DNA of 10,467 nt from Rhodospirillaceae bacterium (GCA_003486725.1 DNGD01000206.1:1-10467), one strand, 5' to 3'. Positions 1 through 5,838 are shown, counted from the first letter of the stretch. Notes: generated from the sequence alone by a model not told the origin. Made by a program: numbers and translations.

Positions 1-386
1 ATCATCGGCTCAATGCGTTGCTGGCTGGAGCGACGAGCCATCTCGACCGTCGGGTTCACCATCATGGCAGGCCCCGGCGCGTGGTGAATGATGTATCCGA
101 TCCAGTTATTGCCGCACTCGGTGCCTCCGAGTTGCGCGCCTTTCATAAATACGATGCGCTGATAAGGTGAGGACGGCGACAGCGAACTCATAGGTTCGCG
201 CAAGTACGGCGTGCGGATCGTGCGCCACGGCCCAGCTTCATTTGCGCCGCGCGGCGAGAGAAAGCGATGCAGATCCGCCCATTCCCAAACCATCAGATCC
301 GGATCGGGCGCTAGGCCATCCGCCCATCTACGCAACATCATGTCCGCGCCGTCGAACGAGGCGAGGCTTTCTTCGATGGCGATCAT
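1..386 (-). CDS. terL: Phage terminase large subunit, GpA family (N-terminal part, cut by window edge)
   Basis: Large subunit of the DNA-packaging motor: an ATPase plus nuclease that drives phage DNA into the prohead. Only the first 128 residues are in the window; the gene runs off the left edge, so the ATPase core is incomplete and the nuclease is absent. Visible signs are an N-terminal stretch with WEWADLHRFLSPRGA (residues 34-48), PWRTIRTPYLREPM (53-66), and KGAQLGGTE (82-90), the Walker A-like segment placed as in lambda gpA relatives, followed by NNWIGYIIHHAPGPAMMVNPT. The family match is from recalled patterns. The ATG overlaps the stop of the small-subunit gene as ATGA. No good Shine-Dalgarno precedes it, so translational coupling to the upstream gene is likely. 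Order small then large is the normal packaging-gene order. Confidence 0.9.
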   Translation of the reverse strand, partial: MIAIEESLASFDGADMMLRRWADGLAPDPDLMVWEWADLHRFLSPRGANEAGPWRTIRTPYLREPMSSLSPSSPYQRIVFMKGAQLGGTECGNNWIGYIIHHAPGPAMMVNPTVEMARRSSQQRIEPM

Positions 387-940
387 GAGCGGATTTCAAT
401 CTTGATGTCGGCAAGCTGCGCCAGATGCTCGCGCACAAGCTTTTCAAGCGCGACCTGAACCTGATGCGTGTCCGCGCCGATGTCAGAGGCCAGCGCAGAG
501 GCGACGCGCGTGGGCCACATCTGCCATGCATCGCGTTCCTGCCGCGCAATCCGGTAGATCAACGCGACAGCTTGCGCGCGGTCGACAAGCTCGCCTTTAA
601 GCTTCTGCAGTTTGACGCGGCGCTCTTGCGCCTTCAAAACTTCGTTCGCCGTGCGGGCTTGGACGAAGGTCGTGCCGCCGCCTGTTATGGGCGCGTGGCC
701 GGACTCTCGTAGCGTATCGCCGACGGCGCGGATGGCCGCTTCCGGCACAGCTTTGCCTTTCGGCTTTTCTTTGCCTCGCACTTGCGCGGGATCCGTATTC
801 GTCGCCAAGGCCGCGATGGCCTTATCCGCGTCGATTGTCCCATCGCTTTCAAGCCGGATGCGGCCCGATGCGATGGCTTTCTGCACCGCGCCGCGACTTT
901 TGCCCCACAGATCGGCGAACTGTCGTTGACTGACTCCCAT
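383..940 (-). CDS. terS: Phage terminase small subunit (Nu1/DUF1441-like)
   Basis: Small terminase subunit, which recognises phage DNA and loads the large subunit. The 185-residue product starts with a winged-helix-like DNA-binding segment (residues about 3-50: VSQRQFADLWGKSRGAVQKA, then a wing with LESDGTIDADKAIAAL), as in Nu1-type small subunits. A basic linker (56-65) follows, then a charged, probably helical oligomerisation region (about 95-180, from ARTANEVLKAQERRVKLQKLKGEL). The ATG at 940 has AGGA 9 bases upstream. The stop overlaps the large-subunit start by 4 bases. Upstream, the gene diverges from the plus-strand cassette across a 145-base region. Position next to a GpA-type gene is the strongest support; the Nu1 versus DUF1441 label is less certain. 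Confidence 0.85.
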   Translation of the reverse strand: MGVSQRQFADLWGKSRGAVQKAIASGRIRLESDGTIDADKAIAALATNTDPAQVRGKEKPKGKAVPEAAIRAVGDTLRESGHAPITGGGTTFVQARTANEVLKAQERRVKLQKLKGELVDRAQAVALIYRIARQERDAWQMWPTRVASALASDIGADTHQVQVALEKLVREHLAQLADIKIEIRS

Positions 941-975
941 ATGTCATTTTCCTGCGCTCCAGCATCGCTTTTGCA

Positions 976-992
976 CGATCATCTAATGATCG
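976..992. promoter_or_regulatory. Inverted repeat in divergent intergenic region, possible operator
   Basis: Perfect 7-bp arms CGATCAT and ATGATCG around CTA, between the divergently transcribed small terminase gene and the DUF3489 gene. A related palindrome, ATCATATGAT, lies at 1529-1538 before the next plus-strand gene. Shape and place fit a repressor site; the binding protein is unknown. Confidence 0.4.
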
Positions 993-1025
993 GGATAAGC
1001 CGAAGAAAGCCATCTGATTGCTCAC

Positions 1026-1039
1026 AATTGACTGGATAA
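1026..1039 (+). promoter_or_regulatory. Shared upstream motif, copy 1
   Basis: AATTGACTGGATAA, 46 bases before the DUF3489 start. The same 14-mer with one change occurs at 1543-1556, before the next gene, and a looser relative (TAATGATCGGGATAAG) at 984-999. TTGACT looks like a -35 box, but no good -10 box stands at the usual distance, so this may be a regulator site rather than a core promoter. Confidence 0.4.
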
Positions 1040-1085
1040 GTGCCGCGAATGAAGCGTTCATGATGGCGAAAGGAGGACACAAAAC

Positions 1086-1472
1086 ATGTCCAAAAAACCA
1101 AGCAAAACAGGCAAATCCAAGCCGAAAACTATCGTCAAGGCCGCGATCAAAACCAAGGCCCAAGGCAACGGCAAACCCCTCGACGAAAGCAAACTCTCCG
1201 AGCCTATGCAGGCGGGTCTTGCCGCCGTCGCGGCCATGAAGCCGACAAATGACGCGCCTGCGCGGGAGACGAAACTCACGAAGGTTATAGAACTGTTAAG
1301 CCGTCCCGAAGGCGCGACCATCGACCAGATTGTCGAGGCGACGGGCTGGCAAAAACACACGGTGCGTTCGGCGATTTCTCACGCGCTCGGCAAGAAACGT
1401 GGTTACCAAATCGTTTCCGAAAAGCCGAAAGACGGCAAACGCGTTTATAAAATCTCACCACCCAAGCAATGA
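1086..1472 (+). CDS. DUF3489 domain protein, small helix-turn-helix-like
   Basis: 128 residues. The first 60 are lysine- and alanine-rich and probably disordered (MSKKPSKTGKSKPKTIVKAA, about 10 lysines in the first 30). Residues 61-125 form the conserved DUF3489 domain: TKLTKVIELLSRPEGATIDQ (62-81), then IVEATGWQKHTVRSAIS and a wing ending GKRVYKI. The layout is that of a winged helix, and the basic tail would favour nucleic-acid binding, but no function has been shown that I know of. AGGAGG at 1071-1076 lies 9 bases before the ATG, which fixes the start. A strong hairpin follows 12 bases after the stop, so the gene may be its own transcription unit. Such proteins are common in alphaproteobacterial phages and islands. 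It could regulate the cassette it heads. Confidence 0.85.
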   Translation: MSKKPSKTGKSKPKTIVKAAIKTKAQGNGKPLDESKLSEPMQAGLAAVAAMKPTNDAPARETKLTKVIELLSRPEGATIDQIVEATGWQKHTVRSAISHALGKKRGYQIVSEKPKDGKRVYKISPPKQ

Positions 1473-1484
1473 AGCAATCCGTGC

Positions 1485-1517
1485 GCGCCGGTTGATTATC
1501 TAACAATCAACCGGCGC
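1485..1517 (+). terminator. Strong hairpin after DUF3489 gene, terminator-like
   Basis: Perfect 13-bp arms GCGCCGGTTGATT and its complement around the 7-base loop ATCTAAC, starting 12 bases after the stop codon. Only a weak T-containing tail (TTATCTT) follows, so intrinsic termination is plausible but may be partial; mRNA 3'-end protection is another role. Confidence 0.6.
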
Positions 1518-1528
1518 TTATCTTCGCA

Positions 1529-1556
1529 ATCATATGATCCCTAATTGAGTGGATAA
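1529..1556 (+). promoter_or_regulatory. Palindrome plus shared upstream motif, copy 2
   Basis: ATCATATGAT (1529-1538) is followed 4 bases later by AATTGAGTGGATAA (1543-1556), 59 bases before the ATG at 1616. It matches copy 1 at 13 of 14 positions. The pairing of an ATCAT/ATGAT palindrome with this motif before both plus-strand units suggests common control. Confidence 0.4.
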
Positions 1557-1615
1557 TCTTGCGACGAAGAGCGATCATCACCATGTAATGAGAAACGCAT
1601 TTATTGGAGGCCATT

Positions 1616-1933
1616 ATGCAAAACAACAACCCGCTTCCGACAGCCAACCCCGAATGGGGATTTTGGGGCACAAGCGTCCGCAGCGACTACGATGCGCCGA
1701 TGGTTTGGGACGCGATGAGCAAACTGCTTGCAGAACGCTTTGATCTTACGCCTGAACATACGCGCGATCTTCTTGACGCGCGCTTCGGTCGCCATCTCGC
1801 CGACGAGTTAAGCTTCATCAAAGGCGGCCCCGCAAGCCCCGAAGCGATTGCCGAGCACATCGACAACATCCTGCAAGACAGGGGTTGGAAGAGCTATTTC
1901 AGAAAAGCAATCCACGAAACCAAAGCAGCGTGA
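1616..1933 (+). CDS. Conserved hypothetical protein, 105 residues
   Basis: I do not assign a function. The sequence opens with NPLPTANPEWGFWGTSVRSD, then a helical segment with WDAMSKLLAERFDLTPEHTRDLLDARFGRHLADELSF (residues about 31-68), and ends with IAEHIDNILQDRGWKSYFRKAI. I recall similar proteins (NPEWGFWGT start, RDLLDxRFGRHLADxLSF, DRGW end) in alphaproteobacterial accessory regions. There are no cysteines, signal peptide or membrane segment, so it is a soluble, mostly helical cytoplasmic protein. The start is set by GGAGG at 1606-1610, 5 bases before the ATG; an in-frame TTG at 1604 overlaps that site and is not the likely start. It leads a three-gene run with gaps of 7 and 13 bases. 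Confidence 0.75.
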   Translation: MQNNNPLPTANPEWGFWGTSVRSDYDAPMVWDAMSKLLAERFDLTPEHTRDLLDARFGRHLADELSFIKGGPASPEAIAEHIDNILQDRGWKSYFRKAIHETKAA

Positions 1934-1940
1934 GGCGGCG

Positions 1941-2426
1941 ATGACCAGAAACGAGATTTTTTCACAAATCGCATCAGACCATCTTCATATTGGCACGCTG
2001 CAAACGCGCAACAGCGACGAACTCGATTTCCACGACTGCAGCGTTTGGGGCATCAAGGCCGCGCTCGAAGCCGCTTACGATGCGGGTCTTCGTCAGCGCA
2101 AGCAGACGCGCCAAGTCAAAAAGCATCCTGCAGACGGCACTTGCTACATCGGAAGCATTAATGCGTCCTATGCCGACCTTGTCGAAATCTTCGGCAAGCC
2201 ATCGGAAGGCGACGGCTTTAAAACCGAAGCGCATTGGCTTGTTATGCTTCCGCGCAAAGAGGTCGCTACGATTTACAATTACAAGAACAGCCGCAGCTAC
2301 TCACCAGACTTTCCTCTGATCGAAGCGATCAGCGAATGGCATATTGGCGGCCACAGAGGCAGCGCGCTCGACGCACTCATAAATAAGCTCGGCGCGAAAG
2401 CAACCCTTATCGACCGCGTTAAATGA
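1941..2426 (+). CDS. DUF6900 domain fused to a second conserved domain
   Basis: 161 residues in two parts. Residues 1-49 match the DUF6900 pattern as I recall it (EIFSQIASDHLHIGTLQTRN, then SDELDFHDCSVWGIKAALEAAYDAG). Residues about 60-150 are a different module with SYADLVEIFGKPSEGDGFKT, VATIYNYKN and SEWHIGG, which I know as a stand-alone small phage or island protein. The linker has RQRKQTRQVKKHP and is basic. No function is known to me for either half. The ATG at 1941 lies 7 bases after the previous stop, with GAGG at 1932-1935; an upstream in-frame start at 1848 would overlap the previous gene by 86 bases and has no ribosome site, so I rejected it. Confidence 0.75.
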   Translation: MTRNEIFSQIASDHLHIGTLQTRNSDELDFHDCSVWGIKAALEAAYDAGLRQRKQTRQVKKHPADGTCYIGSINASYADLVEIFGKPSEGDGFKTEAHWLVMLPRKEVATIYNYKNSRSYSPDFPLIEAISEWHIGGHRGSALDALINKLGAKATLIDRVK

Positions 2427-2439
2427 AAGGAGCCGACCA

Positions 2440-2943
2440 ATGACCATCCTTGTGCGTTTTGCCAGCAAGCCGCGCGACATTACCGATGTCGAGGCCGCTT
2501 ATCGAGACGACAGCCTAAGGGCGGAAGTCGTCACGGTCAGCGAAACCACTGCCTTGACCGCCGAGGAATACGATGCCCTTGTCCAATCCTTTCTTACAGA
2601 CCGCACTTGGTGTCTCGGCAAAGGCGGCTACTTTAACGGTCGCGTGAGCGTGATCGAAGTCACGGCTCCCGATAGGCGCCAGCTTTACATCAATCCCGAA
2701 GGATACGGTTACGCGCGCTATGTCGGTTTTAAATCCCCCGACAACGCCTTGCGCTTTCCCGACGTGCGCGTCCAGCTTTCCGGCCGCGATGGCAATGCCT
2801 TCGCCGTGCTTGGGCAATGCCAGCGCGCCGCGCGCAAGGAAGGCGTGCCGGGCGATCAGATCAAAGAATTCATGGCTGAGGCGTCAAGCGGCGATTACGA
2901 TCACCTGCTTGCCACATGCATGCGCTGGTTCGATTGCGCTTAA
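2440..2943 (+). CDS. Conserved hypothetical protein, 167 residues, two-part
   Basis: Function unknown. Residues about 40-100 carry AEEYDALVQSFLTDRTWCLG, KGGYFNGRVSVIEVTAPDRR and LYINPEGYGYARYVGF. Residues 108-167 carry DVRVQLSGRDGNAFAVLGQC, then QIKEFMAEASSGDYDHLLAT and end MRWF. I recall the second part as a separate short protein in phages and plasmids (GNAF...GDYDHLL), so this looks like a fusion. There is no signal peptide or membrane helix. AAAGGAG is 7 bases before the ATG, and the previous gene stops 13 bases upstream, so the two are co-transcribed. The TAA stop lies inside the stop of the convergent methyltransferase gene: both use the same TTAA, leaving no room for a terminator between them. 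Confidence 0.75.
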   Translation: MTILVRFASKPRDITDVEAAYRDDSLRAEVVTVSETTALTAEEYDALVQSFLTDRTWCLGKGGYFNGRVSVIEVTAPDRRQLYINPEGYGYARYVGFKSPDNALRFPDVRVQLSGRDGNAFAVLGQCQRAARKEGVPGDQIKEFMAEASSGDYDHLLATCMRWFDCA

Positions 2944-4166
2944 GAAGTCGAAGCCAGTTTTGCTTTCTTCCCCGTAAACTCTTCCCACCGCTGGACGATC
3001 ACATCGCAATATTTGGGATCCAATTCGATCAGCCGTGCCTGACGCCCAGCTTTCTCGCAAGCGATGAGCGTACTGCCGGATCCGCCGAAACAGTCCAGAA
3101 CGATGTCGCGGCTTTTGCTGCTGTTGCGGACGGCGCGTTCGACAAGCTCAACGGGCTTCATGGTCGGATGCAGATCGTTCTTCGTCGGCTTGTTTACAAA
3201 CCACACATCACCCTGATCGCGTGCGCCGCACCAGAAATGATCCGTGCCCTGTTTCCAACCGTAGAGGATCGGCTCGTACTGGCGCTGATAGTCCGATCGC
3301 CCAAGCGTAAAAGTGTTCTTGGCCCAAATGACAAAGGTCGACCATTTGCCGCCCGCCGCGACGAAGGCTTTTTGCAGCGTGTGCAGTTCGCTCGACGACA
3401 TGCAAATGTAAATCGCGCCCTTACAGACCGTCACCATGTTGACGCAGGCATCGTAAAGGAAGGCTTCGAACCCCTTGCCAAGATTATCGTTCATGATCTT
3501 GCGGTCGTTGCCGCGCATCTTATCTTTGGCCGTGTTGCCATAGTCGACATTGTACGGCGGGTCGGTAAAGACCATATCGGCCAGCGCGCCGTCGAGGACT
3601 TTCTCGACGTTCGAAAGCACGGTGCTGTCTCCACAAAGCAAACGATGATTGCCAAGGATGTAGATATCACCGAGTTTTGTTTTTGGCTCGACGGGAGCTT
3701 CGGGAATAGCATCGGCGTCCGTGTTGCCTTCATCTCCTCCATCGTAATAACGAATTTCATTCAGCTCTTCGTCAGTAAACCCAAGCGAAGTGAGATCTGT
3801 CCCTTCTTCCTCTATTTTAGCTAGAATGTAGTTTAGATCCTCTTTTTCCCATTCCGCATTGAGTGCTAATTGGTTGTCGGCGACAATATAATAGTGTTTT
3901 TGAGCATCCGTCAGATGGTCAAATATCACAACCGGAACAGTCGGTCGTCCCAATTTCTTAGCAGCCCTTAAACGGCCATGCCCAGCGAGAACATTAGCGG
4001 ACGTATCAACAAGTATGGGGTTGAGAAAACCAACCTTTTCTATACTGACCGCGATTTGATTGATTTGCTCTTCCGAATGCTTGCGTGGGTTGTGCGGATT
4101 AGGAACGAGTTTCTCGACAGGCCAATACTCGGCTCGCAGCACCATCTGATCTGTTGTATCAGTCAT
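2940..4166 (-). CDS. ParB-like domain fused to beta-type DNA methyltransferase (adenine N6 or cytosine N4)
   Basis: 408 residues, cytoplasmic DNA modification enzyme using S-adenosylmethionine. The N-terminal ParB/sulfiredoxin-like domain (residues about 15-110) has NPHNPRKH (23-30), VLAGHGRLRAAKKLG (59-73) and the VADNQLAL segment. A linker follows (about 140-165), then the methyltransferase: GDIYILGNHRLLCGDS, catalytic TDPPYN (201-206), LHPTMKPVELVERAV (332-346) and the cofactor loop DCFGGSGST (358-366). DPPY lying before the FGGSGST motif is the beta-class order. Target site cannot be read from sequence. The ATG lies inside the end of the cytosine methyltransferase gene (8-base overlap), so the pair is coupled. 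No restriction enzyme is visible, so it is probably an orphan. The ParB-coding third is more A+T-rich than the catalytic part (about 44 versus about 55 percent G+C on hand-counted lines), which hints at a recent joining. Confidence 0.92.
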   Translation of the reverse strand: MTDTTDQMVLRAEYWPVEKLVPNPHNPRKHSEEQINQIAVSIEKVGFLNPILVDTSANVLAGHGRLRAAKKLGRPTVPVVIFDHLTDAQKHYYIVADNQLALNAEWEKEDLNYILAKIEEEGTDLTSLGFTDEELNEIRYYDGGDEGNTDADAIPEAPVEPKTKLGDIYILGNHRLLCGDSTVLSNVEKVLDGALADMVFTDPPYNVDYGNTAKDKMRGNDRKIMNDNLGKGFEAFLYDACVNMVTVCKGAIYICMSSSELHTLQKAFVAAGGKWSTFVIWAKNTFTLGRSDYQRQYEPILYGWKQGTDHFWCGARDQGDVWFVNKPTKNDLHPTMKPVELVERAVRNSSKSRDIVLDCFGGSGSTLIACEKAGRQARLIELDPKYCDVIVQRWEEFTGKKAKLASTS

Positions 4167-5475
4167 ATCGTGTTAACTTTCTCTCTTTGATTGCTTGAGA
4201 TGCCAAAGTGCAGAACGCATAAGCCGCGACCAACGGCACCACGCCGTTGCCGCAAAGGCGGAGTCTGTCCACCCGATAGGCCAGCCCATCAGCCATTCGA
4301 CAAACAGCGGGTTTAAGGTCAGCGGGAACGCGTTCCCATTCGTCATGCTGCGTGGGGCCTGGCGGCCAAGCAGGCAGTTGGTTTTCACATCCGCCGTCGC
4401 CGCACCGTCTTTCCAATCGCGCGTTGTCGGCGTCGCCCAGGCTTCCACAATCTCCGTCCTGTTCATGCCGCTCGACCTTTTGCCCGAGCACGTGCGAGGC
4501 GTCGGCCACGTTTTGCTGGCCTCCGTCAAACTGATCCCGTGATCCGAACTTGTGCTCCCCGGTTCCTGCGCGCGCGGCGTTGGCCATTGCGTTTTTGCTG
4601 TTCGGTATCTGCCGCCGCTTTTTGCCTTTTGCAAATCCTGCTTCGTGTACGGAAAGCCCTTCGGCTGCAGCACCGTCTCCGCAAGGCTCGGCGTGCGAAG
4701 GACGTTTCTTCCGTCCTTGCGGATCATTTTCTCCGGCGGTCTGGCGCGCCCGACGAGCGAGTCCGTTGCCGTCGCAGTTGGCCATAACGTCGATTGCGCC
4801 GTCAGCGATCCGAAGCATCGCTCCGTCCTGTCGCCGTTGCGCTTTATGAAGCTTTCCTGCTTTTCCGTCGTCTCCTGAGCGCGCGGCGTGAGCCAAAGCT
4901 GCGCGCTCACCTCCAAGCGATATTTCGGATTCCCAGCCAAGATCTCTTTCCGCGAAGCCTCGTTCGCCGAAGAAACCCTCGCGGTAGGCCAGGATGAACA
5001 GCCGTTCGCGCTTGTGTGGTGCGCCGACTTCTGCCGCCGTAAACAGGCCTGCCTTAACGCGGTAACCCATTGATCGAAGGTCATCGTGGACTTGTTCGAA
5101 CCCCAGCCGTAAATGTCCGCCGACGTTTTCGAAAAAGCAGACGGGCGGCCTGACCTCGCGCACGATCCGCGCGATGTGCGGCCAGAGATGGCGCGGGTCT
5201 TTGTCGCCGAGCTTGCGCCCCGCGACGGAGAACGGCTGGCATGGATAGCCGCCATGGATGATATCCACCACGCCGCGCCACGCTTTGCCGTTGAAGTTGG
5301 TAACGTCGTCCCAGACAGGCGCACAATCCAAGGCCTCGTCTTCCATCCGCGCCACGAGAGTGGATGCGGCATAGCTTTCCCGCTCGACATAACAAACAGT
5401 TCGATATCTGGGCATGGCGAGATGGAGGCCAAGGTCGAGTCCGCCCGCGCCCGCGCAGAGCGAGAGACCGAACAA
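4159..5475 (-). CDS. Phage C5-cytosine DNA methyltransferase
   Basis: Transfers a methyl group from S-adenosylmethionine to C5 of cytosine in DNA. With a TTG start at 5475 the product has 438 residues: motif I CAGAGGLDLGL (7-17), motif IV PCQPFS with catalytic Cys79, motif VI FENVGGH (115-121), GAPHKRERLFILA (151-163), and motif X LCGNGVVPLVAAYAF (407-421). Between about 165 and 370 is a long repeat-rich stretch (MANCDG, AMANAARAG, VADASH, LGDADNAR) where the target-recognition part should be. The start is uncertain: TTG 5475 has AAGGGG 6 bases upstream and begins just before motif I as in relatives; TTG at 5538 (GAGG upstream) is the alternative. The frame stays open up to 5661, but that part looks non-coding. 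The gene's end overlaps the next methyltransferase start. Most of it is shadowed by a 453-codon ORF in the +1 frame. Confidence 0.9.
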   Translation of the reverse strand: MFGLSLCAGAGGLDLGLHLAMPRYRTVCYVERESYAASTLVARMEDEALDCAPVWDDVTNFNGKAWRGVVDIIHGGYPCQPFSVAGRKLGDKDPRHLWPHIARIVREVRPPVCFFENVGGHLRLGFEQVHDDLRSMGYRVKAGLFTAAEVGAPHKRERLFILAYREGFFGERGFAERDLGWESEISLGGERAALAHAARSGDDGKAGKLHKAQRRQDGAMLRIADGAIDVMANCDGNGLARRARQTAGENDPQGRKKRPSHAEPCGDGAAAEGLSVHEAGFAKGKKRRQIPNSKNAMANAARAGTGEHKFGSRDQFDGGQQNVADASHVLGQKVERHEQDGDCGSLGDADNARLERRCGDGGCENQLPAWPPGPTQHDEWERVPADLKPAVCRMADGLAYRVDRLRLCGNGVVPLVAAYAFCTLASQAIKERKLTRYD

Positions 5476-5534
5476 GCCGCGCCCCTTTTTTGAGCGCGCG
5501 TGATCGCCTCCGGCGGCAGATAGAGCCAGACCAT
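4173..5534 (-). CDS. Overlapping +1-frame ORF with W-x-T-P repeats (possible dual-coded phage protein)
   Basis: On the same strand as the cytosine methyltransferase but one base ahead, this frame is open for 453 codons. It has an ATG at 5534 with GAGG 10 bases upstream. The first 200 residues (after MVWLYLPPEAI) are rich in S, R and A and look like a shadow of the methyltransferase. From about residue 180 the pattern becomes protein-like: WPTA (182), WLTP (214), WPTA (251), WPTP (317), WPTP (343), WATP (366), separated by polar segments such as ESFIKRNGDRTERCFGSLTA, and ending NGNAFPLTLNPLFVEWLMGW then PIGWTD. I recall this repeat and LNPxFVEWLMGxPxGWTD ending from annotated phage proteins of unknown function. 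It may be an expressed overlapping gene, a product reached by frameshifting, or a relic. Expression is not shown by the sequence. Confidence 0.35.
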   Translation of the reverse strand: MVWLYLPPEAITRAQKRGAACSVSRSARARADSTLASISPCPDIELFVMSSGKAMPHPLSWRGWKTRPWIVRLSGTTLPTSTAKRGAAWWISSMAAIHASRSPSRGASSATKTRAISGRTSRGSCARSGRPSAFSKTSADIYGWGSNKSTMTFDQWVTALRQACLRRQKSAHHTSANGCSSWPTARVSSANEASRKEILAGNPKYRLEVSAQLWLTPRAQETTEKQESFIKRNGDRTERCFGSLTAQSTLWPTATATDSLVGRARPPEKMIRKDGRNVLRTPSLAETVLQPKGFPYTKQDLQKAKSGGRYRTAKTQWPTPRAQEPGSTSSDHGISLTEASKTWPTPRTCSGKRSSGMNRTEIVEAWATPTTRDWKDGAATADVKTNCLLGRQAPRSMTNGNAFPLTLNPLFVEWLMGWPIGWTDSAFAATAWCRWSRLMRSALWHLKQSKRES

Positions 5535-5562
5535 TCAAAGCCAACCTCGGTTGTTGTGGGGA

Positions 5563-5588
5563 CCGGATTCCTTGGCGAAGGAGTCCGG
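5563..5588 (+). repeat. Hairpin, 11-bp arms
   Basis: CCGGATTCCTT and AAGGAGTCCGG around GGCG. As plus-strand RNA all 11 pairs form (one G-U); as minus-strand RNA, in the methyltransferase leader, there is one C-A mismatch. Confidence 0.5.
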
Positions 5589-5594
5589 ATGAAG

Positions 5595-5678
5595 AAGCCA
5601 CCCTGAAAAGTGGCTTAACGTTTTGTTTTCTTTGACAGAAAGGCCAAAGACAGAAAGCCACAACCTGTGGGGTGGCTT
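5595..5678. repeat. Duplicated hairpin with identical AAGCCAC/GTGGCTT stems
   Basis: Stem one is AAGCCAC (5595-5601) with GTGGCTT (5610-5616); stem two is AAGCCAC (5655-5661) with GTGGCTT (5672-5678). Because the stems are identical, arms can pair within or across the two units. On the plus strand the first hairpin is followed by a T-rich run (ACGTTTTGTTTTCTTT). It lies in the leader of the minus-strand methyltransferase mRNA. Confidence 0.5.
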
Positions 5679-5690
5679 CCCACTTTTTGA

Positions 5691-5704
5691 CCCTACATGT
5701 AGGG
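5691..5704. repeat. Perfect 14-bp palindrome CCCTACATGTAGGG
   Basis: Reads the same on both strands with no spacer, so it fits a dimeric protein site better than an RNA hairpin. It is 157 bases upstream of the possible 5534 start of the methyltransferase region. Confidence 0.5.
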
Positions 5705-5838
5705 AACTACCGCGCTCTTGCCGCCAGCATAGGCTGAAGGCCGAGGGAGTACCTTTTGATTTCAAAGGGGTGCGATGGGCTGCAGCGGTGGGGGTCGTGT
5801 GTGCGTGCGTCTCCCGATCATAATCAAAACTATGCCAG

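Noticed and set aside
2916..3824. Long plus-strand frame (302 codons) opposite the ParB-methyltransferase
   Set aside because: It is antisense to strong catalytic motifs (DPPY, FGGSGST), has no ribosome site, and its translation resembles no protein.
4195..4878. Several plus-strand ORFs of 80-115 codons opposite the cytosine methyltransferase
   Set aside because: They are antisense shadows of the G+C-rich repeat region, mutually overlapping, with no ribosome sites or domains.
5539..5661. Upstream extension of the cytosine methyltransferase to an ATG at 5661
   Set aside because: The added residues come from the hairpin block and precede motif I by some 60 residues more than relatives have; there is no ribosome site at 5661.
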